Origin: Pseudeuparius sepicola
Taxonomy: Eukaryota; Arthropoda; Insecta; Coleoptera; Anthribidae
Length of the DNA: 64,000 nt
Direction of reading: 5' to 3'
Assembly (NCBI GenBank): GCA_963920635.1
Contig: OY987298.1
Location: forward strand, 149,580,257-149,644,256
Shown here: piece after piece, positions 10,241-20,261 of the stretch
Position numbering within the stretch: the stretch's first letter is position 1
Layout of the letters: every line of letters begins with the position of its first letter
Program-made: the position numbers and the translations under genes
Notes under the pieces: generated by a model
Database searches by the model: none
Seen by the model: the letters and a program-made list of their open reading frames with translations, nothing else
What the model was told of the DNA's origin: nothing

Positions 10241-10445
10241 TTTGTGCTTTTTTAGTACCTACCTATTTGATTCACATCTCAGAAGGGTGGTAAGAAATGT
10301 AGTCCGCCATCTTGGGGCATCGGGCATCCGCCCTATTGGCCGCCATATTAGATTTATTATGACGTCATTCACCTTATTGTTTTCTACCCGTCGAGCCCTT
10401 TCGTTTGATACCCATGTTGAGAATTATTTTCCCTCTGGTATCTTT
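10241..10445 (+). repeat. GCCAT/CRE-rich array next to foldback K
   Basis: The array contains CCGCCATCTTGG, GGCCGCCATATTAG, TGACGTCA and the phrase TTGTTTTCTACCCGTCGAGC. The same phrases, partly duplicated, follow the other K foldback at 40836-41060, so the array travels with K. CCGCCATNTT matches the YY1/Pho core and TGACGTCA the CREB/ATF palindrome; any regulatory role is inference. Confidence 0.6.
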
Positions 10446-11560
10446 TACCGTGCCCCGAACTAGGTACGCCTATGTACTTACGCATGATATGTAACCTCCT
10501 TTGGCGAGTTGATTGATTTGCAAACAATACACTCTTTTTGCCCATAACGTATAACTTAATTGTCTATATAAGCATTTTAAACCGACGAATTCTTAAGAAA
10601 CACTCAAAAAATTGCTTCTAAAAGACGCGGCACCAGTTATGTCAAACACAAGGTGAGGCACACTCTTGAACGATTTGCGCGTTTGTCAGATTGTGCGATT
10701 GGTATTGGTAATTGTAGGTATATTATTGTTTCCTTAGTTGTATCACAGATTAAGTACTACACGTAGTATATAAATACTGCCTAATAAGTGTCTAGATAAT
10801 TATAAATACTAGATTCACCTATTAGTCAGGCAGACCTTACCTCATCAACACATAAATATCATATATTATCTACCATTATTTACTTCAAAGCAAACGTATT
10901 TGCAACTGATTGGGTATGTCCCTAGTCCCTACATAGGTACAACGGAAATCACTGTTGCAAAACTGTTATTTGCAATTTGATCTTGAAGGCTATCTTAATT
11001 TACCAGAGAAATAAGTTTTTCATTATGAATTATTGGCAACGCTGTTAAACTTTAACTAGTAAATAAACAATAGAGTATAAAAAGTGCCACCCCTTACAAA
11101 CATTTCAATCTACAGATGCCATTTCTATGTTTTTTATTTTTCTGAGTTTATTACCTACAATTTTCGTTGTTCAAAAGTTATTTTAGAAAATAATATATAA
11201 TAAGTGAAGTCACTTGAAAGCACATAAAAATGCTGGACGGCGTTTTCTTTGTAAAACATGACCACTTGTTAAATTTTTTTATTTTAATGCTCTAAAAAAG
11301 AATAAAATAAACTTTGAAATAATTCAAACCGAAGCAAACCAATAATTTTGTTTCACACAAAACAGCACCACACAAAAATCTATTCACAAAACCAAAATCT
11401 GGAAAATAAAGCGTAATCCTTATTTCCGTGCACGGCACTGGTTATACTGGCATAACTGGCCTACGTCGACACCTGCTCCATGGATCTCCGAAACGCCGAG
11501 CAATCAAATCGCTACGCTCGCTTTCTTATCGGCTGCCTCCTTGACTAGGTCGACGTCGAC
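10446..11560. other. No gene recognised
   Basis: AT-rich. No ORF with domains and no repeat copy recognised elsewhere in the window. Confidence 0.4.
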
Positions 11561-12202
11561 CGCATAAAAACCTCGATAAAAACCTTTGAATTTTATACGG
11601 GTGATTTCTGCTGACAAGTCTGGTATTTTTACATAGCAGAGCGTGGTAAATGCTGTGAAATAGATCGCGCCCCGTATATCACTGTGTTCCAAGTGAGTTC
11701 ATTTATATTTTCAGGGTAGCTCGAGAACAGGCGCCTCGGCAATAAAATACGAGACAAAACCCTTTTTTAACCATATTAAACCGAACCTGGTATTAGTAGT
11801 AAAAATAGATTAAGGAGACAGAGAAGATAGATATTGTGGTAAAAACAAGTGACTGCATGTTCGCCTAATATAATATTATCACCAATACTTGCATGGGTTA
11901 GGTACACTGTTCGACGGCTGGCCACTTGTGCAGCGAAATGCGGTGGATTGGTGGATAGCCGTGCCATAATTTCACAGATCTTAGGATATAGGTACTTGCG
12001 TAAATAGTTATAATCGATATGGCTTTTTACAGACCTTTTGACAATATTATATGGTGCATTAACCTTTACGTTGTGTTTGACGACAACCTTAAAAAAACTT
12101 AAAAGAGAAATATTATGTTGCTTGTAGGAAACTGCGTGACGCTTATGTCCTATATTCTTTTTGTAATGCCAATTAGAGTTTTTTATGCTGTTTCAAGTGA
12201 CT
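11561..12202 (+). mobile_element. TIR repeat family F, copy 1
   Basis: The right end, GCTGTTTCAAGTGACT, is the inverse of the family left end AGTCACTTGGAACAGC. The left TIR is eroded here to two ATAAAAACC blocks. Homologous copies are at 28010-28586 (inverted, both TIRs present) and 30588-31061. There is no sustained ORF; the interior contains the phrase GTAGCTCGAGAACAGGCGCC. Confidence 0.7.
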
Positions 12203-12892
12203 TTAGCAATACTATACCTATTCATTAAAGTATCAAACTTTTTCCAATATTCAAAAACATATTTTGGCAATACCTAATTAAAGTTTGCATTTTTCTGTGG
12301 CAATATTTTATTTAGGTGTGTGGGATTAGTAGGTAATAAGTTGTGAAACAACTCGAAATGCCAACTGTTATTACCGAATGAAAGCGGAGAATGGAAGTAG
12401 ACAGATTAATTTGTCGCGGAAGCAAGGATCATTTACCACGATATTTTAGACAGCCAAATTTACGAATTATTGTCTGAATAGAAATTTAAGACGTGTTTAG
12501 AAACATTACACCAGTAGACGATATTGATATCGCCCTGTACTTATAGTAGGCTGTGTAGAAATGTTCGAATCGACACGAGCTAAAATCCAGCCGGCGTTGA
12601 GGATGTTCTTATAGTGTGTCAGTTGTCAAAACTCGCATATTATCAAAGGTATCCTCTTTGATATTATTCATTCTTCTGTCAAAACATGAGTTGAAAAAAT
12701 TGAATTTAACATTTCTGAATATGCTTCGAATATATTTGTAAGAAAATATAATCTTTATTCAAAGTACAAAATGCTGAGGGGAGAAATACTTAGGTACCTA
12801 TCTTTTATGGTTTGTGAGATTTGAGACAGGTTAAGTAGGTATTTAATTATATGTTTCAATGTTGTCCTCCTTTTGACTTTTTGCACAAGTGA
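12203..12892. other. No gene recognised
   Basis: AT-rich sequence without repeats shared in the window or recognisable coding. Confidence 0.4.
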
Positions 12893-12895
12893 ATT

Positions 12896-12961
12896 TGAAG
12901 TGAAATGAACATGAAGTGAAATGAACATGAAGTGATCTGAACATGAAGTGATCTGATAGTG
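12896..12961 (+). repeat. 16-bp minisatellite, about four units
   Basis: Successive units read TGAAGTGAAATGAACA twice and TGAAGTGATCTGAACA once, then TGAAGTGATCTGATAG. Related words (GATCTGATCTCAAAGTGA) recur at 13160-13205. Confidence 0.85.
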
Positions 12962-13263
12962 AAATGATTTTTTATTGGTAAATGGAATAGTGTACGATCT
13001 ATAAATAATCTAACCCTTGAATGAATTTTTCAATATTTTTCACCACCTTAACCGCAGAAACACTCAAAACCAATACAAATTACATAAAAATCGATTTGCT
13101 GCCTAAACTGATCACTTCATAATCAACTGAACATTTGTAAAAGGAACACTCGATGTCAGCTGATCTGATCTCAAAGTGATTCGGAATCGATTTGAGATCA
13201 CTTAAAACTGTAAAAGGAGTATTCTTATTACGTTTAAATCCACACACCAATACCGTTGTTTTT

Positions 13264-13307
13264 GCACTCGACGCGCGTTTCGCTAACTAAGTTAGCATCA
13301 TCAGGAG
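13264..13307 (-). ncRNA. Hammerhead ribozyme motif HHR-1
   Basis: On the minus strand the order is CTC, CTGATGA, helix II (GCTAAC-TTA-GTTAGC, perfectly paired), GAAA, the self-complementary helix III block ACGCGCGT, the GTC cleavage triplet, then GAG, which pairs with the leading CTC as stem I. All conserved core bases of a type-I hammerhead are present. A tiny palindromic helix III is characteristic of the hammerheads reported in Penelope-like retroelements, which act as dimers. No Penelope RT is seen nearby. Confidence 0.8.
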
Positions 13308-13457
13308 ATGATTAAAACTGCTATAGATTCGGTTGTTATTTCTGTCATTTACTTTTTGTTCTGTTCAGTTGACAGACATGATTCCTTTGTAAATTGAAAG
13401 ATTAAATAATGACAATACGTCGTAAAAATTAATTTTAGGTACATAGGAATATTTTCA

Positions 13458-13600
13458 AAATAACTGTGACTTCTATCAACCTAAATATTTCAATGGAATG
13501 GATTTATATCTGATCATTACCTACCTTATTTTCCAATTAAATAAAACATGTGTCAGGTTTAGGCAAAGTGTCAGGCACTGGTACGTTTACGTTATGCGTG
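13458..13600 (+). repeat. Dispersed repeat E, copy 2
   Basis: Matches 4083-4222 in the same orientation. Divergence is modest and the termini are not TIR-like. Confidence 0.75.
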
Positions 13601-14172
13601 TTCTATTCATTTTGATGAACACTATAATCACCTAATAGTTATTTATGTACCCAGGCACTGAAGTTAAATTTGTTATGATGATTTTTTTTCTACCATTTTT
13701 ATGATGAGTTTTTTCTACCATCTAGAAACCTAACTTATAGTCCAAAGCACGAAAGAAAACGTTTCTAAAGAATGTGGGCGGCGTTGCGAGATTTCCTATA
13801 CGAGTAGTCGTTATATATTGGCGAATACAAGTTTTATCATATTGAAGCCGAATTTCTGAACTCTGTTATACCGAAAAAATAAAGCTCGCATCACGGGACC
13901 ACTTACCCATTTTTGTTTATCATTTATTTTTAACGCGGTGTAATAAAACACCTATTATATTTTTTTCAACGTCGTCGCGTCTACCATCGCCTTTGAAATA
14001 CGGCAACACAGCACTTCTGCGAAGGAGTCGGCTGACAAAATCAGTTAGCCAACGCGTTGTGCCTGTTTCTATAGTACGTAAAGTTAACTGCGTATTTGGA
14101 CTACCATACAGACCTCATTTTTTAGGCCGCTGGAAAGTTTTTTCCGTATATTCGGGAGTTAACGTGTGCAAA

Positions 14173-14253
14173 ATGAGTAAACAGCGAAGAACGTTGCATT
14201 CTCAAGCACGAGAAATAATTGCCAATGTTATAAGGGTTTGCGTTCCTCCATAA
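14173..14253 (+). CDS. Transposase N-terminal fragment in left TIR of J
   Basis: ATG (A at -3) starts a 26-codon frame, MSKQRRTLHSQAREIIANVI, then a stop. This kind of N-terminus is familiar from DDE_3-type (IS630/Tc1/mariner-like) transposase ORFs in insects. The downstream body (14420-14870) is present only as non-coding, degenerate sequence, so this is a start-only remnant or a first exon. A mirror copy lies in the right TIR at 17442-17522. Confidence 0.5.
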   Translation: MSKQRRTLHSQAREIIANVIRVCVPP

Positions 14254-15130
14254 TCTAAGGCATCACCGTTAAGAATAATATTAACAATAAATTAAATAAC
14301 AATTATATGAAAATTAAGTCAGTGAGTTACACAAAATTCAGCCCCTGAACTGTGACTAATTCTATAATATTTGCGAGTTCTTCCCCCTTACGTCGCACGC
14401 ATTCTGCCCTATAAGAAGGGCTATAACTTACTGAAGTAGCAGCAGATTAAAAATCGCCAAGACTACCAAAGAAATTCATTATGGTTCAGGAAGTTACTCA
14501 TTGAAATTAGGCAAACGAAGAAATTGAAATTCTGGATACTACAAAACAAAGAAAGCCCCATTTCTGATCAAATATAATAATAATTAACCGAAGAAATTTA
14601 GCGGCAAGTAAAACTGTTTACGCGGCAGATCACCGCCAGCAAAATTATTGAAGCTTATCAAAGAAGAGCGTAATAATTAGAAATCACTTCAGTTTACTGC
14701 ATTTTGGAAGCAAAGATTAAAGTGGTAAAAGTTGAAGTTACCAAGTTTTCTTTCGCTTCTATTTTCTAAGCAAACAAAACTTTAAAATGTAATTAGTAAA
14801 AGTTCTAAGAAATAAAACAGGCTGCCTGAAAATTCAGAAACAGGTTGTACCTTACTCGTATATATGTATTTGGGAAATATGTGTTATCATTATTATTAAA
14901 AGTAGGTATTCAAAGAAATAAATTATCAAAAGTAATTGTTAAGAAAATTTTAGTTAAAAATATTGTCATGTTTTATACTTAACATAATATATAAAAGAAA
15001 ATGTTGTTTTGATTAAGCTGTATAAGTAATTTATTATATTTGTTAGCTAATTGCTTCGTTTTCCGAATATATTAATAACTTAAAGCCCACTAAAATCTTG
15101 TGCCTATGTTATGTTCCTACTTTCAAATAA

Positions 15131-15746
15131 TAGTTATTTATGTACCAAGGCACTGAAGTTCAACTTTTTATGACTCATGTGGAGTTTAGTTGCTGAGGCC
15201 TCTGGCCGAGGCAAATAAACCACATGAGTCATAAAAAGAACTTCAGGGCCGAGGTACATATTATATTTCTTTTGAAATCGGAAAAAAAATGTTTTATTAG
15301 GCAAGAAAATAATATTAAGGGATCACCCGTCCATGAACCGACTACGCGCGGCGTTGCTTGACTTTGACGATCGCTCTATCTAAGACAAGTATGATGAGAC
15401 ACGGCACTTTCTGACAGAAAAACCAAACTGCTGCTTCTTGTGTTGTAGCCTACACAACAAATCTATTGATATTCAAATTTACTAAAATATGTATACTGAA
15501 GGATTGCGCTTCTATAGGAAACAATTTCGCAATGCGTGTACGAAAAGTTAAATGAGCCTTTATCGGCCGGGTTTTGAATATTTGGTCACTTTTGACGGGC
15601 GATTTCTCCGCGTCTGACGTTTGATGTTTACATCTCGTCAAGGCCTACTTATTGAAAAAATCGTACAATAAAAAAACATTATTGTACGATTTCTGTGCTT
15701 TTAATGACGATTTTGGGACATTTTAATGCCGATTTCAAGAAAAATA
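15131..15746 (-). mobile_element. 600-bp composite repeat R1, copy A (inverted)
   Basis: R1 has two parts: a segment of about 490 bp with inverted ends AATATTTTTCTTGAAATCGG, and an adjoining palindrome of about 120 bp (TATGTACC...GGTACATA) centred on GCCTCGGCCAGAGGC. Here the palindrome lies at 15131-15257 and the TIR segment runs to 15746. A hairpin AAATCGTACAATAATG with its inverse sits near the TIR end. It has no ORF and lies head-to-head with copy B. Confidence 0.75.
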
Positions 15747-16322
15747 TATTTTTTTGAAATCGGCAGTGAAGTGTCTCAAAATCGACATTAAAAGCTCAAA
15801 AATCGTCACTAAAGTAGCCCATTATTGTACGATTTTTTCAATAAGTAGGCCTTGGCGAGATGCAAACATAAAATGTCAGACGCGGAGCCATCGCCCGTCA
15901 AAAGTGACCAAATGTTCAAAACCCAGCCAATAAAGTCCCATTTAACTTTTCGTAGACGTTGCGAAATTGTTACCTATAGCCGCGCAATATTTCAGTATAA
16001 ATATTTTAGTAGGTTTGAATATCAATAGACTTGTTATGGAGGCTGCACAACAAGCAGGAGTTTGGTTTTTCTGTTCGAAGGCGTGTCTTTTCATGTTTAA
16101 CCTAGGTGGAGCGATCGTCAAAGTCAAGCAACGCCGCGCGTAGTTGGTTCATGGACGGGTGATTCCGTATGATTGTTTTCTTGACCGATAAAACATTTTT
16201 TTCCGATTTCAAAAAAAATATAATATGTAATTTATTACATATTATATAACATATTACATATTTATATTCCACATGAGTCATAAAAAGTTGAACTTCAGTG
16301 TCTTGGTAGACATAAATAACTA
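15747..16322 (+). mobile_element. Composite repeat R1, copy B
   Basis: Same two-part structure in plus orientation. The terminal palindrome is half lost, replaced by a TATTACATATTATATAACATA run, so only its distal arm (CCACATGAGTCATAAAAAG) remains. Confidence 0.75.
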
Positions 16323-16868
16323 TTTCTTGAAATCGGCAGTGTGAATTGTCTCAAAATTATCATTAAAAGCTCAGAAATCGGCACTGAAGTAGCCCATTAT
16401 TGTACCATTTGTTCAATAAGTAGGCCTTGACGAGATGTAAACATCAAACGTCAGACGCGGAGCCATCGGCCGTCAAAAGTGAACAAATATTCAAAACCCG
16501 GCCAATAAAGGCTTTTTTGTCTTTTCGTACACATTGCGAAATTGTTACCTATAGCATCACAATCTTTCAGTATATAATTATTTAAGTAGGTTTGAATATC
16601 AATCTATTTTCATCGAGACTGCACAACAGGCAGTAGTTTGGAGTTTCTGTTGGGAAGCGCCGCGCCTCGTCATACTTGACCTAGGTAGGTGGAGCGATCG
16701 TTAAAGTCAAGCAACGCCGCGCGCAATCTAATAAAAGATTTTTTTTTCCGATTTCAAAAAATATATCTCTAATACCTATGTAGGTACCTCGACCTCGGCC
16801 AGAGGCCTCGGCAACTAAATTCCACATAAGTCATAAAAAGTTGAACTTCAGTGCCTTGGTACATAAAT
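16323..16868 (+). mobile_element. Composite repeat R1, copy C (head-to-tail with B)
   Basis: It starts TTCTTGAAATCGGCAG directly after the CATAAATAACTAT end of copy B and ends again at GGTACATAAATAA. Direct head-to-tail joining is reminiscent of rolling-circle (Helitron/Helentron) or recombination products; which one is unknown. Confidence 0.75.
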
Positions 16869-17441
16869 AAAATTATTCTATTTTGCATAAAATGACAACC
16901 AATACATTACATTATTTATGGAACCCATCGGTAAAGATTATATCAAATTTCCCGCCCCATTTAGGGTTCAAAATGGCCGCCAAATTAGTCCCCCTGTCGC
17001 GTCGGATGTCTCTTTTGCGCGGCATAGGCATAATCCCAGAAACGGTAGGTAAGTATAATATCAGCAAAATATTTTTCGGTCAGCGTATCTCGATCTCAAA
17101 TGAGCATTAAATTTTGCCAGGATTTTGCCTAATCTTTGTAAAAATTACGTAGGAAATTCAATAGCACGATACTGGGTATAGGCGCAAGTCCCTACATCAT
17201 AGTTTTATGACAAAATCTAATCATCGAAGTCGCCAGATTATCTGACACACAGAGTCAACAAACAAGTATAGTCCTCCTTATGGCAGAATGCTTGCGACGT
17301 AAGGGGGAAGAATTCGCAAATATTATAGAATTAGTCCCAGTTCAGGGGCGTAGCTCAATTTTGTGTAACTCACTGACTTAATTTTTATATAATTGTTATT
17401 TAATTTATTGTTAATATTATTCTTAACGGTGATGCCGTAGA

Positions 17442-17522
17442 TTATGGAGGAAGGCAAACCCTTATAACATTGGCAATTATTTCTCGTGCTTGAGAATGCA
17501 ACGTTCTTCCCTGTTTACTCAT
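17442..17522 (-). CDS. Transposase N-terminal fragment in right TIR of J
   Basis: Mirror copy of the 14173-14253 frame: MSKQGRTLHSQAREIIANVI and a stop after 26 codons. One residue differs near the start (Gly for Arg). Its presence in both arms means that the promoter and start codon lie inside the TIRs. Confidence 0.5.
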   Translation of the reverse strand: MSKQGRTLHSQAREIIANVIRVCLPP

Positions 17523-18059
17523 TTTGCGCACGTTAACTCCCGAACATACGAAACGCCATTGAGCTCTCTGAGCCGGCGGAAAAAACTTGCCAGCTTCCTA
17601 AAAAATGAGGTCTGTATGGTAGCCCAAATACGAAGTTAATTTTACGTAGGTACTATAGAAACAGGCACAAAACGCGTTGGCTAACTGATTTTGTCAGCCG
17701 ACTCCTTCGCAGAAGTGCTGTGTTGCCGTATTTCAAAGGCGACGGTAGACGCGACGATGTTGAAAAAAATATAATAGGTGTTTTATCACACCGCGTTAAA
17801 AATAAATGATAAACAAAAATGGGTAAGTGGTCCCGTGATGCGAGCTTTATTTTTTCGGTATAACGGAGTTCAGAAATTCGGCTTCAATATGATAAAACTT
17901 GTATTCGCCAATAAATAACGACTACTCGTATGGGAAATCTCGCAACGCTGCCCGCATTCTTTAGAAACGTTTTCTTTCGTGCTCTGGACCATAGTAGGCC
18001 GGGCACAAAACAAACCGCCGCAACATTTCGTCCATGCCCATGCTCCCGCAAACGAAACC

Positions 18060-18372
18060 AAAACAACGCCCTACCTTCGAAAGTTATAGATAAGTTTCCC
18101 CTTAAGCCTTGGTTTAAAGATCATGATTTTGTTAATAGAAGACATATTACTCAATTTATAAGAATGAGGACTGGACACTGTCATTCTCCGGTACATCTAC
18201 ATAGAATAGGGGTGAAAGATAATGATAAATGTAACTGTGGGGATGTGGGTTCCCTGTCCCACATAATATTAGAATGTCCACTAAACTATAATCCTAATAT
18301 AGATCTATACCAGAAACTTGTGAAAGAAATAAAAGTTATTCCTATATCGATCTATAATATAGGTATGTAATA
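18060..18372 (+). pseudogene. LINE (jockey-like) reverse transcriptase C-terminal fragment
   Basis: The open frame encodes the tail of a non-LTR retrotransposon ORF2. ITQFIRMRTGHCHSPVHLHR is followed by the family zinc-knuckle-like pattern CNCG...HIILECP, then a lysine-rich stretch and TAA-type ends. RT and endonuclease domains are absent: the fragment begins just after the right arm of element J, so it is a typical 5'-truncated insertion. An AT-rich 3' tail with poly-A runs follows to about 18460. Confidence 0.8.
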
Positions 18373-18740
18373 ATACATCTGTAGCCGTTGTCAATTTGGT
18401 AAATAAATTTTTATCAGAGCATAATATTAATATCTAATAATTAAAAAAAAATTTTTGTAGTAATATCCTATCTATTATATCCTGGGTTTCTCTAACTATC
18501 TATCCGAGGCGCCATTTCGGGGTGTAATGCTCCTCCGGTGCCCGGGAGCGAGAAGTCTTGTCCTGTGTTGTATTTGTCCTATACTAACATCTCGTATACC
18601 TTATCAAGAAGAGGAAAAGTTCGTACAAAAGTTAAGAGTAAACAAACTATAATGGAATGAAATATAATAATAAAGGATGTTAAAGACATCGATACTGGGG
18701 AATGGTTAATGACCGAACCCAAAGAAAAAAGAAGAAGTAC
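18373..18740. other. LINE 3' tail and putative first intron of minus-strand gene
   Basis: No coding is recognised. If the minus-strand exon at 18741-18824 is real, this is the start of its first intron, beginning GTACTT at 18740. Confidence 0.4.
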
Positions 18741-18824
18741 CTTCGGCTCGCACATCTTGTCTATCATTGCGCACCTCGCCTGCTGCTGCGCGTTCAGGTA
18801 GTTGCACGGCATCAGGGTCACCAT
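18741..18824 (-). CDS. Putative first coding exon of a host gene (28 codons, partial)
   Basis: Minus-strand ATG at 18824 has AAG before it and G after it, a good initiation context. It opens a frame beginning MVTLMPCNYLNAQQQA and ending ...KMCEPK. Directly after the last AAG comes GTACTT, a good 5' splice site giving a phase-0 exon of exactly 84 coding bases. Codons are GC-rich in the third position, unlike the neighbouring repeats. An unusually GC/CpG-rich stretch with CCAAT and GC boxes lies immediately upstream, as expected for a promoter and 5' UTR. I do not recognise the protein. Later exons must lie at lower coordinates, perhaps beyond the window. The sequence resembles no transposon protein that I know. 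Confidence 0.55.
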
Positions 18825-18869
18825 CTTGAACGCAACAACCGTTCACCGCACCATCCTCAGCCGTGCCGC

Positions 18870-19140
18870 GGTGTACGGTGTCCCGCCCGCTGCCTCGCAA
18901 CCGACGCGACGCGGCCGACTAGATCTGTAGCGCGACGGCGGGTCGACTGGCCGTGCCGCGCCGCCGCCGCGGCACCGCAGCCCCCCCTGGCGGCGACCGC
19001 CGCCGAACCCGTCCGGCCAATCGGCGGGGCGGGGAAAGGGACGGCGGCCAATGGGCGGCCGGCGGGCGAGTCGGCGGGCGGGGCCGGGCCGGCGCCGGTT
19101 GAGACGGGGGAATTTGAATTTATTCGGGAGGAGAGAGGGA
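18870..19140 (-). promoter_or_regulatory. GC/CpG-rich promoter region with CCAAT and GC boxes
   Basis: Extremely GC-rich for this AT-rich window. It contains CCGGCCAATCGG (about 19013), GGGGCGGGG (about 19026) and CGGCCAATGGG (about 19045), matching NF-Y and Sp1-type sites. It sits just upstream of the minus-strand ATG at 18824, so it probably drives that gene and includes its 5' UTR. Confidence 0.5.
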
Positions 19141-19431
19141 TGTCGTAATGCGGTTGCCGATCGATGGATGTGGGATTATAATGTACAATATGTGGACGTT
19201 TTGGGTTGTAAATGCGACGGGAGAAGGCGTGCGACGGTAAAATAAATGGGGAATTATACCTAGTTTGCGTTATTGGTTTGTAAGAAACTGTGGGAGAATT
19301 GACGCACGGGAATCTGAACTACGGTACAAGGAGATCAAATAAGTATCTAGAAATAGAGGGCACAAATATGGACCGACTATTAGGGGGACTACAGTCATCT
19401 AGGCCCCTAAAATCACCATGTTAAAGGTAAC

Positions 19432-19944
19432 TAGAGATGGGTTTGTAGCGGGTACATTCGTTTGCTCCTTGGAAACATTCATATGTACCCTGAATGTATC
19501 GGGTTCATTGCTTTTTTTGCAGTTTTGAATTTGTGACATTTGAATGGAATTAACTAGAAAATTAGAATGAAAATACAGTTTTAAGCATTTTTGGTCTTTT
19601 ATTCATAAAAATAAATATGTTGATTGTTGCTCTTTGCTTTGCTACATAACGTGTAATAAAATATTTAAAAATAATAAAAAAAATAAATATACATTCCAGG
19701 TACATCATGAAGCAAAAAACAGTCTTCTTACAAAGCAAGTTCTTTGTGTTGTAAGTCTAAGTCACAGCTTTTTAATCACAAAATTATCGAGAAATAAAAT
19801 GCTTTGCAAAAACCCTAACTATAATGGCGCCAAGTTTGAAATTTTATAAGTACCCGGTGCAAACCGTTATGCACCCTGGGTATGGGTATGTACCCATTTG
19901 GGAACATTCATATGTTCCCAGGTGCATTCGCCTGCCCGTCTCTA
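19432..19944. mobile_element. Non-autonomous hAT element, 513 bp
   Basis: The ends are TAGAGATGGG and CCCGTCTCTA, an hAT-style terminus, flanked by AAGGTAAC (19424-19431) and AAGATAAC (19945-19952), an 8-bp duplication with one mismatch. GGAACATTCATATG motifs recur near both ends. No transposase is recognised. Confidence 0.75.
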
Positions 19945-20261
19945 AAGATAACTATGTTAAATCCTAGAAACTTGAAAATACCTTACAATATTTAAGGCCT
20001 ATAAAATGATCGTAAACCACAGGCGGTGTCATTTTCTTTTATTTTCAGTGTGTAAAATAGAAAAATAATCTTTAAAAATATTAAGAAGAAGAAGAAAATA
20101 TCAGGAGAGGATAGTTCACAAGTTTTATTTCTAGATGGCGGTTTATTAGACTTTCAATCCAGTTCTACAAAAGATTACCGGAAATACTGGCCGATGTATT
20201 TATTATAAATATCAATCAGTTTGTTTCATTTGAATCTACTAAACTTCTATTACCTTCCTAC

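Larger units (their letters stand above)
13735..17994. mobile_element. Long-TIR DNA transposon J, copy 1, with nested repeats
   Basis: The left arm 13735-14413 is the inverse of the right arm 17276-17994, about 680-720 bp each, starting near ATAGTCCAAAGCACGAAAG. Each arm contains the start of the same small ORF (MSKQ...). Interior 14420-15125 plus 16875-17270 matches a second, inverted copy at 53150-54170. The stretch 15131-16868 is a later insertion of three 600-bp repeat copies. Without it the element is about 2.5 kb. TA-like flanks and the ORF type suggest an IS630/Tc1/mariner relative, but the class is not proven. Confidence 0.7.

Noticed and set aside
12550..12590. tRNA B-box-like GTTCGAATC string
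   Set aside because: No A box or cloverleaf could be formed around it.
15131..16868. R1 copies as Helitrons
   Set aside because: No clear TC start or CTRR end and inverted ends are present, so the call is left open.
18702..19148. Plus-strand 148-codon frame over the CpG-rich promoter
   Set aside because: Low-complexity Ala/Arg/Pro/Gly translation of GC-rich DNA, opposite to the better-supported minus-strand exon.
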